A DNA stretch of 6,497 nt from Ferrovaceae bacterium (GCA_027457225.1 DAIDTL010000067.1:1-6497), one strand, 5' to 3'. Counted from the stretch's first letter, positions 1 to 6,043 are shown. The notes: a model not told the origin generated them from the letters alone. Translations and numbers: made by a program.

Positions 1-206
1 AGTTTGTGTCTTGTCTGTATCGAAGGGCAAGGCACGCTGCCGTAGGAGCAGAACACGCAGCAGTCCCCTGGTTTTGGTTTGAGTAGGGCGGTGCAGTTCG
101 GACATTCATAGAACCACTGGCAGGTATCGGTGGGCATGGCCAACATTTCTGCGTGGCCACATTCCGGGCAGGTCAGGAGGGATTCCAGTTGCGGGGTGGT
201 TATCAT
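1..206 (-). CDS. GDCCVxC-domain small zinc-ribbon-like protein (3' end beyond window)
   Basis: The reverse strand from the ATG at 206 stays open for 68 codons to the window edge, and the stop lies outside. The protein is Cys-rich: CPEC at residues 13-16, C29, CPNC at 35-38, then GDCCVFC at 47-53 followed by SYGSVPCPSIQ with C60. Two CxxC knuckles plus this tail match the GDCCVxC-domain family, short proteins of unknown function. Some members carry selenocysteine in the GDCC motif; here both positions are ordinary TGC Cys codons (57-62). The knuckles suggest zinc binding and the Cys-rich tail a metal or thiol role, but that is inference. The start lies 3 bases past the stop of the metal-transporter gene, so it is probably co-transcribed and translationally coupled; I see no strong ribosome binding site. 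Family assignment is fairly sure, function unknown. Confidence 0.82.
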   Translation of the reverse strand, partial: MITTPQLESLLTCPECGHAEMLAMPTDTCQWFYECPNCTALLKPKPGDCCVFCSYGSVPCPSIQTRHK

Positions 207-209
207 CGA

Positions 210-905
210 CTATGAAATCGCTCTGGCCAGGACGAATGCCGCGGCTGCTGCCGCTCCGCCGATTAGCAGTGTCTGCAATGCACTGCGCAGACGCGGCGTT
301 CCGGTAAAGTTCCCCTTGATAAAACCAAATAGTGCCAGCGCAATCAATGTGACAGCGATGGAGTAGGGCAACGCTTCACTGACGCCAGGCGTCAGAAAGT
401 AGGGAGCGATCGGAATCAGTCCGCCGGCAATATAGGCGCCGGCAATGGTTGTAGCACTTCGGGTTGCTCGTCCGGATTCCGGCTGCTCCAGGCCAAGCTC
501 AAAGCGCATCATAAAGCGTACCCAGGCCTCGCGATCGGTTCGTAGTGCTGCGACCACTGGCGCACACTGTTCCGCCGATACGCCGTAAGCTTCAAATACT
601 TCCACGATTTCGGCGGCTTCCTGCTCAGGGATGGTTTGTACTTCCTGTCGTTCGCGCTGTAGTTCATGAGCATAGTGTTCCGCATCGCCACGCGGGGCGA
701 GGTAGCCCCCCAGGCCCATGGCGACTGAACCCGCGGCGATTTCGGCAATACCGGCTGTGGTAATGATGTGGCTGGAAGCAACAGCGCCAGACAGACCGGC
801 TGCCAGGGCAAAGGGGACCGTCAGCCCATCCGACATGCCAATGACGATGTCGCGAATCGTATCTGAGGCGCGAAAATGGCTTTCCACATGCGGGTTTTGC
901 GTCAT
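210..905 (-). CDS. VIT1/CCC1-family Fe2+/Mn2+ transporter
   Basis: A 231-residue inner-membrane protein of the VIT1/CCC1 family, which moves Fe2+ and/or Mn2+ out of the cytoplasm, in known members by exchange with protons. Five hydrophobic segments are visible: about 26-48 (starting DGLTVPFALAAGLSG), 49-70 (containing GSVAMGLGGYLA), 153-172, 179-197 and 210-229. Between segments 2 and 3 lies a charged, Glu-rich domain (about 72-150), typical of the metal-binding cytoplasmic insert, with E81, E85, E88, E94, E96, E99 and E102, and FMMRFELGLE at 131-140. D26, E55 and M63 have the same spacing as the transport-site residues D43, E72 and M80 that I recall for the Eucalyptus VIT1 structure. The start is backed by a strong GGGAGGG ribosome binding site at 914-920, inside the end of the hydrolase gene. 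The upstream stop is 3 bases away. The exact metal cannot be told from sequence. Confidence 0.93.
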   Translation of the reverse strand: MTQNPHVESHFRASDTIRDIVIGMSDGLTVPFALAAGLSGAVASSHIITTAGIAEIAAGSVAMGLGGYLAPRGDAEHYAHELQRERQEVQTIPEQEAAEIVEVFEAYGVSAEQCAPVVAALRTDREAWVRFMMRFELGLEQPESGRATRSATTIAGAYIAGGLIPIAPYFLTPGVSEALPYSIAVTLIALALFGFIKGNFTGTPRLRSALQTLLIGGAAAAAAFVLARAIS

Positions 906-908
906 GAA

Positions 909-1745
909 TTATTCCCTCCCATCAGCTTTCGTACCAATGAATTGCCGGATTGTAGACAGAAACAATTCCGGATCCTGCAATTGAGGCACATGGGCGCAGC
1001 CCACCAGGATTTGCAGACGCGCATTTGGCAGGCCCGCTGCCAATTCATGCGCCATTGCCGGTGGCGTGGCTTCATCGTGTTCACCGACCAGCACCAACAC
1101 CGGCACGTTGACTGAGGGCAGATCGGCACGCAGGTCGAGGGTGGCCAGCGCGGCGCAGGCGTTGTGGAAGGTCTGTTGATCAACGGCCACAAAGCGTTGG
1201 CGACGCTCTTCAATCAACGTCTGATGGGTGGTTTGGTATTCGGGTGAAAACAGGCGGCGCATTGCGATATCGGCCACCCCGGCCAGTCCCTTCTCTTTTG
1301 CGATTGACGACATGCCGCGAAACGCAGCTCGACCGGGTTCCAAAAACGCAGCACCGCAATCGGCCAGTACCAGCCGTTCTGCGATTTCCGGGTGCCGGAT
1401 TGCCGCCAGCAGCGCAACAAAACCACCATACCCGTTGCCAAGCAAGATCGGCCGCTGCTTCAAGTCCAGGCCCTTGATGGCTGCAGCCACCCTGTCTGCA
1501 ACCATTTCCAGTCCGCCCTCAACCCGGTCTGAGGCGCCAAAGCCCGGCAGATTGAATATGACGACGCGATGGGTCTGCGCCAGCGGGCCGGCAATCCGGT
1601 CAAAGCTCGAGTCATCCGCCAACAGCGAATGAAGCAGTACGATGGGCGCCCCGAATCCTCCAACGCGGACGTGGACTTGCTGGTTTCCCACGGCGATTCG
1701 CACGGGTCTGAATGTCGACTGTTCTTGATTCATGCTTGGGCTCAT
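909..1745 (-). CDS. Alpha/beta-hydrolase-fold protein with Gly at the nucleophile position
   Basis: A 278-residue cytoplasmic protein of the alpha/beta-hydrolase fold (MhpC/enol-lactonase-like). Visible landmarks are the HS oxyanion-side motif after strand 3 (LLHSLL, 37-42), NLPGFGASD (65-73), the nucleophile elbow at 101-110, the acid motif LVGEHDEATPP with D224, and the catalytic-type His in GCAHVPQ (H252). The elbow reads LGNGYGGF where the family has G-x-S-x-G-G, so residue 105, the normal Ser, is Gly (codon GGG, 1431-1433). Asp and His of the triad appear kept. It may therefore be a non-hydrolytic member, use an unusual mechanism, or be catalytically dead. It starts 26 bases after the aldehyde dehydrogenase stop and ends 3 bases before the metal-transporter start. 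The start is uncertain: neither M1 (1745) nor M5 (1733) has a clear ribosome binding site. Substrate unknown; context suggests the same pathway as the dehydrogenase. Confidence 0.88.
   Translation of the reverse strand: MSPSMNQEQSTFRPVRIAVGNQQVHVRVGGFGAPIVLLHSLLADDSSFDRIAGPLAQTHRVVIFNLPGFGASDRVEGGLEMVADRVAAAIKGLDLKQRPILLGNGYGGFVALLAAIRHPEIAERLVLADCGAAFLEPGRAAFRGMSSIAKEKGLAGVADIAMRRLFSPEYQTTHQTLIEERRQRFVAVDQQTFHNACAALATLDLRADLPSVNVPVLVLVGEHDEATPPAMAHELAAGLPNARLQILVGCAHVPQLQDPELFLSTIRQFIGTKADGRE
914..920 (-). promoter_or_regulatory. Ribosome binding site of the VIT1/CCC1-type transporter
   Basis: On the reverse strand this reads GGGAGGG, 8 bases before the ATG at 905. It lies within the last codons of the upstream hydrolase-fold gene. 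It fixes the transporter start and suggests independent, efficient translation from the shared transcript. Confidence 0.75.
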
Positions 1746-1771
1746 GGCGTGGCTTTATTGGCAAGGAATTG

Positions 1772-3289
1772 TCAGTTCAGGCGAGGTTGGTTCGCGGTGT
1801 CCTTGTACCAGTAAAAAGGGGTGTCATCCATGCGCACCATCACGCTCTTGGTTTCGAAGTGTTGATCAAAGGATTCGGTGCCGCATTCGCGCCCGATTCC
1901 GGAATCCTTGACACCGCCCCAGGGCGAAGCCGGATCCAGCCGATGGTGATCGTTGACCCATACGATGCCGCATTTCAAGCGGGCCGCGACGCGGTGGGCG
2001 CGAGTGAGGTCATTGGTACGAATCGCGCCAGCCAGGCCGAACGGTGAGTGATTGGCCAGCGCCAGGCCTTCTTCCTCGGTCGAGAATTTGGTGATCGAAA
2101 CGAAGGGTCCGAACACCTCTTCCTGGAAGATACGCATGTCGGCCGTGACATCGGCAAACACGGTGGGTTCAACGAAGAAGCCCTTTTGAAGCGCTGGATC
2201 GGAGGGTACTCGACCGCCGGCAACAAGCCGCGCCTTGTCTTCTTCCAGGCCGATCTTGATGTAGCTGAGTAACCGTTGTTGCTGGCGCGCCGACACGACG
2301 GGCCCCAACTTCACCGAAGGATCGATCGGATTGCCGATGCGGATGGTCTTGGCCTTGGCTGCCAGTTTTTCGACAAACTGGTCGTAGACTTTTTCCTGAA
2401 CGATCTGGCGGCTACCGCAAATGCAGGTCTGACCGGCCCCTATGAAAGCCCCGAAGGCTGCATAGTTGACGGCTTGATCTACATTGAAATCATCGAATAC
2501 CAGTACCGGTGTTTTGCCACCCAGCTCCAGCGTTTGATGGGCAAAGTTATGGCCGGCCAGTGCCCCGGTGATGCGCCCTGCTTCGGTGCCACCGGTCAGC
2601 ACCCACTTGGCCAGCCCTGGATGTTCGGCCAGTGCGCGTCCGGTGGTGGGGCCCAAACCAGTGACCACGTTAAACACCCCGGGTGGCAGACCCGCTTCGA
2701 CAAACAGTGCTGCCAGACGCAAGGTGGTCAGCGGCGTGTATTCGGAAGGCTTGACCACTGTGGTACAACCCGATGCGAGGGTGGGCGCCAGGCTCTTCAT
2801 CATGATCATCAGTGGATGGTTGAATGGCGTTGAATTGCCGACCACGCCAATGGGAGTGCGTATGGTGTAATTGAGATAATTCCCGTCCACCGGAATCACG
2901 GCATCGCGACGCGCGATTGCAAGGCCGGCGTTGTAGCGCAGAAAGTCAGGCAGCCGCGATATTTGGGCCCGGGTCTCATTGACCGAGCGGCCGTTGTTCA
3001 GGGTTTCGAGTTGATAGAACTCTTCCAGGTTGGCTTCGAATACGTCGGCCAGCTTGTTGATCAATTTGGCGCGGGTGCGGTTTGACATACTGGCCCACGC
3101 GATGCCCTCATACGCAGCCCGGGCACCACGCACGGCACGATCGACGTCAGCATCGCTGGCATGGCTGATTTGTGCCAGCAATTCGCCGGTGGCTGGATTC
3201 AACACATCAAGCGGATCGCTCCGGGTGGCCCGAACCTCGTGGCCATCAATGAATAAACCGTGCAGTACCGCTTTGGAACCGATTGTCAT
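1772..3289 (-). CDS. NAD(P)+-dependent aldehyde dehydrogenase
   Basis: A 505-residue soluble enzyme of the ALDH superfamily, full length for the classical (betaine-aldehyde-like) branch. It oxidises an aldehyde to the carboxylic acid using NAD(P)+. Catalytic landmarks are all present: N157 in STPFNHP, K180 in VVKPSE, the general base E255 in LELGGKTP, the nucleophile C289 in GAGQTCICGSR, EEVFGPF at 390-396, and the C-terminal PWGGVKDSGIGRE (456-468). E183 after K180 favours NAD over NADP by analogy with ALDH2. Odd points are TPFNHP in place of the common PWNFP, LTGGTEAG in place of FTGSTEVG, and a His-His pair in NDHHRLDP (446-452). The start has GAGGA upstream (3296-3300). It is first in the leftward train and divergent from an MFS transporter, which suggests catabolism of an imported compound. 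The aldehyde substrate cannot be named. Confidence 0.95.
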   Translation of the reverse strand: MTIGSKAVLHGLFIDGHEVRATRSDPLDVLNPATGELLAQISHASDADVDRAVRGARAAYEGIAWASMSNRTRAKLINKLADVFEANLEEFYQLETLNNGRSVNETRAQISRLPDFLRYNAGLAIARRDAVIPVDGNYLNYTIRTPIGVVGNSTPFNHPLMIMMKSLAPTLASGCTTVVKPSEYTPLTTLRLAALFVEAGLPPGVFNVVTGLGPTTGRALAEHPGLAKWVLTGGTEAGRITGALAGHNFAHQTLELGGKTPVLVFDDFNVDQAVNYAAFGAFIGAGQTCICGSRQIVQEKVYDQFVEKLAAKAKTIRIGNPIDPSVKLGPVVSARQQQRLLSYIKIGLEEDKARLVAGGRVPSDPALQKGFFVEPTVFADVTADMRIFQEEVFGPFVSITKFSTEEEGLALANHSPFGLAGAIRTNDLTRAHRVAARLKCGIVWVNDHHRLDPASPWGGVKDSGIGRECGTESFDQHFETKSVMVRMDDTPFYWYKDTANQPRLN

Positions 3290-3295
3290 GATGAA

Positions 3296-3300
3296 TCCTC
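3296..3300 (-). promoter_or_regulatory. Ribosome binding site of the aldehyde dehydrogenase
   Basis: The reverse strand reads GAGGA, 6 bases before the ATG at 3289. It supports this start as the first codon of the leftward train. Confidence 0.65.
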
Positions 3301-3391
3301 TTCAAATATTAAGACACTAACTTGCAATAACCCTGCGTGAACAGAATATTTTATGCTATATCATCAATCCACAAAAAATAAAGATGGATGC
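3301..3391. promoter_or_regulatory. AT-rich divergent promoter region
   Basis: This stretch is clearly more AT-rich than the flanking genes and must hold the promoters of both diverging trains. For the rightward MFS gene the best pair I see is TTGCAA (3322-3327) and AATATT (3345-3350), 17 bases apart, each matching the sigma-70 consensus at 4 of 6 positions. TATGCT and TATATC (3352-3362) are other possible -10 boxes. For the leftward gene no pair with good spacing stands out. Exact promoters and any operator are therefore not settled. Confidence 0.45.
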
Positions 3392-3409
3392 TTTCCCCTC
3401 GAGGAGAAA
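3392..3409 (+). repeat. Near-perfect palindrome covering the MFS ribosome binding site
   Basis: The two 9-base arms TTTCCCCTC and GAGGAGAAA are inverted copies with one mismatched pair and no spacer, centred on CTCGAG. The right arm contains the GAGGAG ribosome binding site (3401-3406) that lies 5 bases before the ATG at 3412. This site decides the MFS start: an in-frame ATG at 3388 has no comparable signal. A hairpin in the mRNA could hide the site, though the lack of a natural loop would cost the innermost pairs. Confidence 0.6.
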
Positions 3410-3411
3410 AA

Positions 3412-4776
3412 ATGAACGCCACCGTCAATGTAGGGTCACGGCTCGATCGGTTGCCCATATCGTCGTTCCATCGCCGGGTCATGACGCTGATCGGAATTGG
3501 CATGTTCTTCGACGGCTTCGACATCTACATCGCCGCTACTGTGTTGGGTTCGACATTGCACAGCGGGTTTTCAACGCTTCCGGAAAATGCGATGTTTGTT
3601 TCCGCCACGTTTGTAGGCATGATGCTGGGCTCGTTCATGACGGGCTTTCTGGGAGACCGGTTTGGCCGGCGCTTTACCTATCAATTCAACCTGCTGGTGT
3701 TTGGGGGAGCCTCAATTCTCGCTGCGTTCGCTCCGAATATGACCGTGCTGATCCTGCTGCGGCTTGTCATGGGCATTGGGCTGGGTGCGGAGAATGTTGT
3801 CGGTTACTCAACCTTGACTGAATTCGTCCCGGCGCGGGTGCGCGGCAAATGGCTGGGGGGGATGGCGGGTTTCGTGGTGACCGGATTGCCGGTCCCTGCA
3901 TTGACCGGCACCTTCGTCACCCCGGCCTTCACCTGGCGCGCCATGTTTATTCTGGGAGGCATTGGCGGGGCGGTGGTATGGTACCTGCGTAAATCGTTGC
4001 CCGAATCGCCGCGCTGGCTGGAATCGGTCGGGCGCATGGATGAAGCCGAGGCCCTGATGCAAAAAATCGAAGCCGAAGCATCGCAAGGCCAGCCCCTTCC
4101 TGCACCGGCCCCGCCTCCAGTCACCACCCCTTCGCGCAACCTGGCCAGCCTGTGGAGTCCGGCACTGCTGCCTCGCATGTTTGTCGGCTCCGTGGCCCTC
4201 ATTGTGATCAATACGTTGCTGTACGGGTTCATCACCTGGCTTCCGACCTTCTTCGTAAAGCAAGGTTTGACCATCGCGACATCCTTCCAGTATTCCATGC
4301 TCATGTCGATCGGCGCGCCGATCGGCGCAACCATAGGAGCGCTGACGTCCGATCGATGGGGGCGCAAGCCGACCATTGCCATTTCGTCATCACTTGCCAT
4401 TGTATTCGGGTTTATCTACCCATTCGTCAGCGATCCTGTCTTGTTGCCGCTGATCGGTTTTGCGTTGACTGTGCCGATTTACGTGTTAGTGGCATTGTTG
4501 TTTGCGATTTATATTCCGGAACTCTTTCCGACTGAAGTGCGATTGCGTGCCTCGGGCATTTGCAATACCTTCGGCCGCGGCGCCACTATCGGGACACCTT
4601 TTCTGGTGGTCTGGCTGTTTACCAACTTCGGCATTCGCGGCGTCCTGACACTGATGATCGGGTTATTGGTCACACTGGTGGTCGTGGTGCTCAGGTTTGG
4701 TGTGGAGTCCGGTAGGCGGAGCCTGGAACAGCTGGCACCCGCTAAAGCCCATGGCACTCAAAGCAACCATCTTTAA
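3412..4776 (+). CDS. MFS transporter, organic-acid/sugar-porter-like symporter
   Basis: A 454-residue inner-membrane secondary transporter of the major facilitator superfamily with about 12 hydrophobic segments. TM1 carries FFDGFDIYIA with D34 and D37, resembling the DGxD motif of aromatic-acid and related proton symporters. Motif A after TM2 is GDRFGRR (81-87), and the half-repeat copy is SDRWGRK (313-319). PESPRWL (197-203) precedes the central cytoplasmic loop, which holds a Pro-rich stretch (about 228-240). PELFPTEVRLRA (369-380) is typical of the sugar-porter/metabolite-symporter side of the family. The start at 3412 is chosen for GAGGAG at 3401-3406 over an upstream ATG at 3388. It is divergent from the aldehyde dehydrogenase, so it may import the precursor of that enzyme's substrate. 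Substrate is not readable; export remains possible. Its end overlaps yaeQ by 26 bases. Confidence 0.92.
   Translation: MNATVNVGSRLDRLPISSFHRRVMTLIGIGMFFDGFDIYIAATVLGSTLHSGFSTLPENAMFVSATFVGMMLGSFMTGFLGDRFGRRFTYQFNLLVFGGASILAAFAPNMTVLILLRLVMGIGLGAENVVGYSTLTEFVPARVRGKWLGGMAGFVVTGLPVPALTGTFVTPAFTWRAMFILGGIGGAVVWYLRKSLPESPRWLESVGRMDEAEALMQKIEAEASQGQPLPAPAPPPVTTPSRNLASLWSPALLPRMFVGSVALIVINTLLYGFITWLPTFFVKQGLTIATSFQYSMLMSIGAPIGATIGALTSDRWGRKPTIAISSSLAIVFGFIYPFVSDPVLLPLIGFALTVPIYVLVALLFAIYIPELFPTEVRLRASGICNTFGRGATIGTPFLVVWLFTNFGIRGVLTLMIGLLVTLVVVVLRFGVESGRRSLEQLAPAKAHGTQSNHL
4307..4324. repeat. 18-base perfect palindrome inside the MFS gene
   Basis: The sequence CGATCGGCGCGCCGATCG is its own reverse complement, centred on GGCGCGCC. 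It encodes part of an Ile-Gly-Ala repeat in a membrane segment (SIGAPIGATIGA, 299-310), and the repeated IGA codons probably explain the symmetry. Confidence 0.7.
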
Positions 4777-5296
4777 AGCCAGTCTGCAAATTGCGGATAT
4801 GGATCGGCACTATTATGGCAGTCACGCGCTGACCATTGCGCGCCATCCTTCGGAGACCGATGAACGCATGATGGTTCGCCTGTTGGCGTTTGCCCGGCAC
4901 GCGCACGAACATTTGGCGTTTGCACGAGGTCTTTCCGAAGCAGACGAGCCTGATGCCTGGCAAAAAGATTTAACCGGCGCGATCGCGCAGTGGATCGACG
5001 TTGGCTTGCCTGATGAAAAACGCATCCTCAAAGCCAGTGGTCGTTCCAAACAAGTGGCAATCTACGCCTATGGCGGTCGCGGTGCCGCCCTGTGGTGGCA
5101 CACCGTCAGCCCCAAGCTGGCGCGACTGAAAAATCTGACCGTCATTAACTTGCCGCTGGCCACGACGCAGGCATTGGCCAAACTGGCGCAGCGCAACATG
5201 CAACTTGGTTGTACGATTGAGGATGGCGTCGTTTGGTTGAGCAGCGATACTGAAAGGATCCAGGTCCCCTTTGATGTGCTGCAGGCTCCTGCCTAG
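4751..5296 (+). CDS. yaeQ: YaeQ family protein
   Basis: A 181-residue soluble protein, the same length as E. coli YaeQ as I recall it. It begins MALKATIFKASLQIADMDRH and has the family hallmarks ARHPSETDERMMVRLLAFA (30-48), AWQKDLTGAIAQWIDVGLPD (69-88) and EKRILKAS (89-96). YaeQ proteins have been related to the PD-(D/E)xK nuclease fold; D83 and the D88-E89-K90 stretch are the likely counterparts of that site. A proposed link to RfaH-related regulation was not upheld as far as I know, so the role is unknown. The start at 4751 is chosen because the conserved N-terminus begins there; an upstream in-frame ATG at 4697 would add 18 non-conserved residues. The start lies inside the MFS gene with no good ribosome binding site, which suggests translational coupling. 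The 26-base gap to yaiI suggests shared transcription. Confidence 0.95.
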   Translation: MALKATIFKASLQIADMDRHYYGSHALTIARHPSETDERMMVRLLAFARHAHEHLAFARGLSEADEPDAWQKDLTGAIAQWIDVGLPDEKRILKASGRSKQVAIYAYGGRGAALWWHTVSPKLARLKNLTVINLPLATTQALAKLAQRNMQLGCTIEDGVVWLSSDTERIQVPFDVLQAPA

Positions 5297-5310
5297 CGGC
5301 CATTTCGGCG

Positions 5311-5316
5311 GAGGAG
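5311..5316 (+). promoter_or_regulatory. Ribosome binding site of yaiI
   Basis: GAGGAG lies 6 bases before the ATG at 5323, in the short gap after yaeQ, and fixes the yaiI start. Confidence 0.75.
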
Positions 5317-5322
5317 CCCAAC

Positions 5323-5775
5323 ATGCAAATCTGGGTGGACGCTGATGCTTGCCCTGGTGTGATCAAGGAAATTTTATTCCGTGCTGCCGAGCGCGTTGCG
5401 ATTACCATCACGCTGGTTGCCAATACGCTTCTGCGCACACCGGCCTCGCGCTACATTCGTGCACTACAGGTACCGCGTGGTTTTGATGTGGCCGACAACG
5501 AGATTGTGAAGCGCCTGCAACCAGGCGACCTGGTGATCACTGCGGATATTCCGCTGGCGTCCGATGTGATTGCTAAGGGGGGGTATGCGCTCAATCCGCG
5601 TGGCGAATTTTACACACAAGACAATATCGAAGCGCTGCTCACGATGCGAAATTTTATGGATCAACTGCGTGGTAGCGGAGTGGAGACGGGTGGACCGGCA
5701 TCGTTTGGGCATGGCGACCGGCAGGCTTTTGCCAGACAACTGGACAAATTCCTGGCGCAGCATCACCCACCGTAA
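5323..5775 (+). CDS. yaiI: YaiI/YqxD (DUF188) family protein
   Basis: A 150-residue soluble protein of the YaiI/YqxD (UPF0178, DUF188) family, normal length for the family. It starts with the signature MQIWVDADACPGVIKEIL (D6, D8, C10), followed by VADNEIV (56-62, with D58), LVITADIPLA (70-79, with D75), LNPRGEFYT (90-98) and ETGGPASFGHGDRQAF (121-136). The acidic residues D6, D58 and D75 suggest a PIN-like nuclease fold, which is how I recall the family being grouped; no substrate is established to my knowledge. It is downstream of yaeQ with a clear ribosome binding site. The next gene is 63 bases on and may have its own promoter. Family call is secure, biochemical role open. Confidence 0.96.
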   Translation: MQIWVDADACPGVIKEILFRAAERVAITITLVANTLLRTPASRYIRALQVPRGFDVADNEIVKRLQPGDLVITADIPLASDVIAKGGYALNPRGEFYTQDNIEALLTMRNFMDQLRGSGVETGGPASFGHGDRQAFARQLDKFLAQHHPP

Positions 5776-5781
5776 CATCCG

Positions 5782-5809
5782 TTCGATTTGTCCGGGAATG
5801 ATGTATTCT
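5782..5809 (+). promoter_or_regulatory. Possible weak promoter before the lipoprotein gene
   Basis: In the 63-base gap after yaiI, TTCGAT (5782-5787) and TATTCT (5804-5809) are 16 bases apart and match the sigma-70 boxes at 3 and 4 of 6 positions. This is weak; the gap is slightly more AT-rich than the genes. Read-through from yaiI is equally possible, since I see no terminator hairpin. Confidence 0.25.
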
Positions 5810-5824
5810 TTACAGTCATCAAGC

Positions 5825-5829
5825 AGGAG
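5825..5829 (+). promoter_or_regulatory. Ribosome binding site of the EexN-like lipoprotein
   Basis: AGGAG lies 9 bases before the ATG at 5839. It decides this start over the in-frame ATG at 5788, which would put 17 polar residues ahead of a signal peptide. Confidence 0.7.
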
Positions 5830-5838
5830 CAATCGTTC

Positions 5839-6027
5839 ATGAAATACGCTTTTGTTGTGCTCAGCGCACTGGTTTTGTGGTCATGCGAACAAACCAAGAC
5901 ACAGGATTACTACATAAGCCATCCGGCTGAACTTGCGGCTGATTTGGCAGAGTGCCAGCGAGCGGGCAAAAATACCTTCAATTGTAACGAGGCTGCAAAG
6001 GCCAAGTTCATGATTGAGCGAAAGTAG
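5839..6027 (+). CDS. Small EexN-like lipoprotein
   Basis: A 62-residue secreted lipoprotein. It has a short signal peptide (K2, hydrophobic AFVVLSALVLWS) ending in a lipobox-like LWSC, with C16 as the predicted lipidated residue. Glu rather than Asp follows C16, which in Gram-negatives suggests outer-membrane sorting. The mature part has DYYISHPAELAADLAEC (23-39) and FNCNEAAKAKF (47-57). YY..HP.EL...L..C and a second Cys about ten residues on (C39, C49) match the EexN family of entry-exclusion lipoproteins of conjugative plasmids, as well as their chromosomal relatives. No conjugation gene is in the window, so an exclusion role is not supported here. The W at the lipobox -2 position is unusual. 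Function unknown; the lipoprotein call is firmer than the family call. Confidence 0.8.
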   Translation: MKYAFVVLSALVLWSCEQTKTQDYYISHPAELAADLAECQRAGKNTFNCNEAAKAKFMIERK

Positions 6028-6043
6028 CGCTCTCGCACACCCT

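Noticed and set aside
1228..1632. 134-codon forward open frame opposite the hydrolase-fold gene
   Set aside because: It is a shadow of the coding strand with Ala/Ser/Pro-rich composition and no family resemblance.
2276..2833. 185-codon forward open frame opposite the aldehyde dehydrogenase
   Set aside because: It is antisense to the catalytic domain of a complete dehydrogenase, and its product shows no recognisable motif.
3388..3411. Upstream ATG as the start of the MFS transporter
   Set aside because: The GAGGAG site at 3401-3406 lies downstream of it and is correctly spaced for the ATG at 3412.
3804..4400. Long reverse-strand open frames (up to 198 codons) opposite the MFS gene
   Set aside because: They lie wholly within a well-supported transporter gene, have no ribosome binding site of note, and their low-complexity Arg/Pro/Gly-rich products resemble no family.
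4697..4750. Upstream ATG as the start of yaeQ
   Set aside because: It would add 18 residues not seen in the family and overlap the transporter further; the 4751 start gives the expected 181 residues.
5464..5832. 122-codon reverse open frame opposite yaiI
   Set aside because: It overlaps almost all of a conserved YaiI gene and has no recognisable motif.
5776..5838. Terminator after yaiI
   Set aside because: No GC-rich hairpin followed by a T run can be drawn in this gap.
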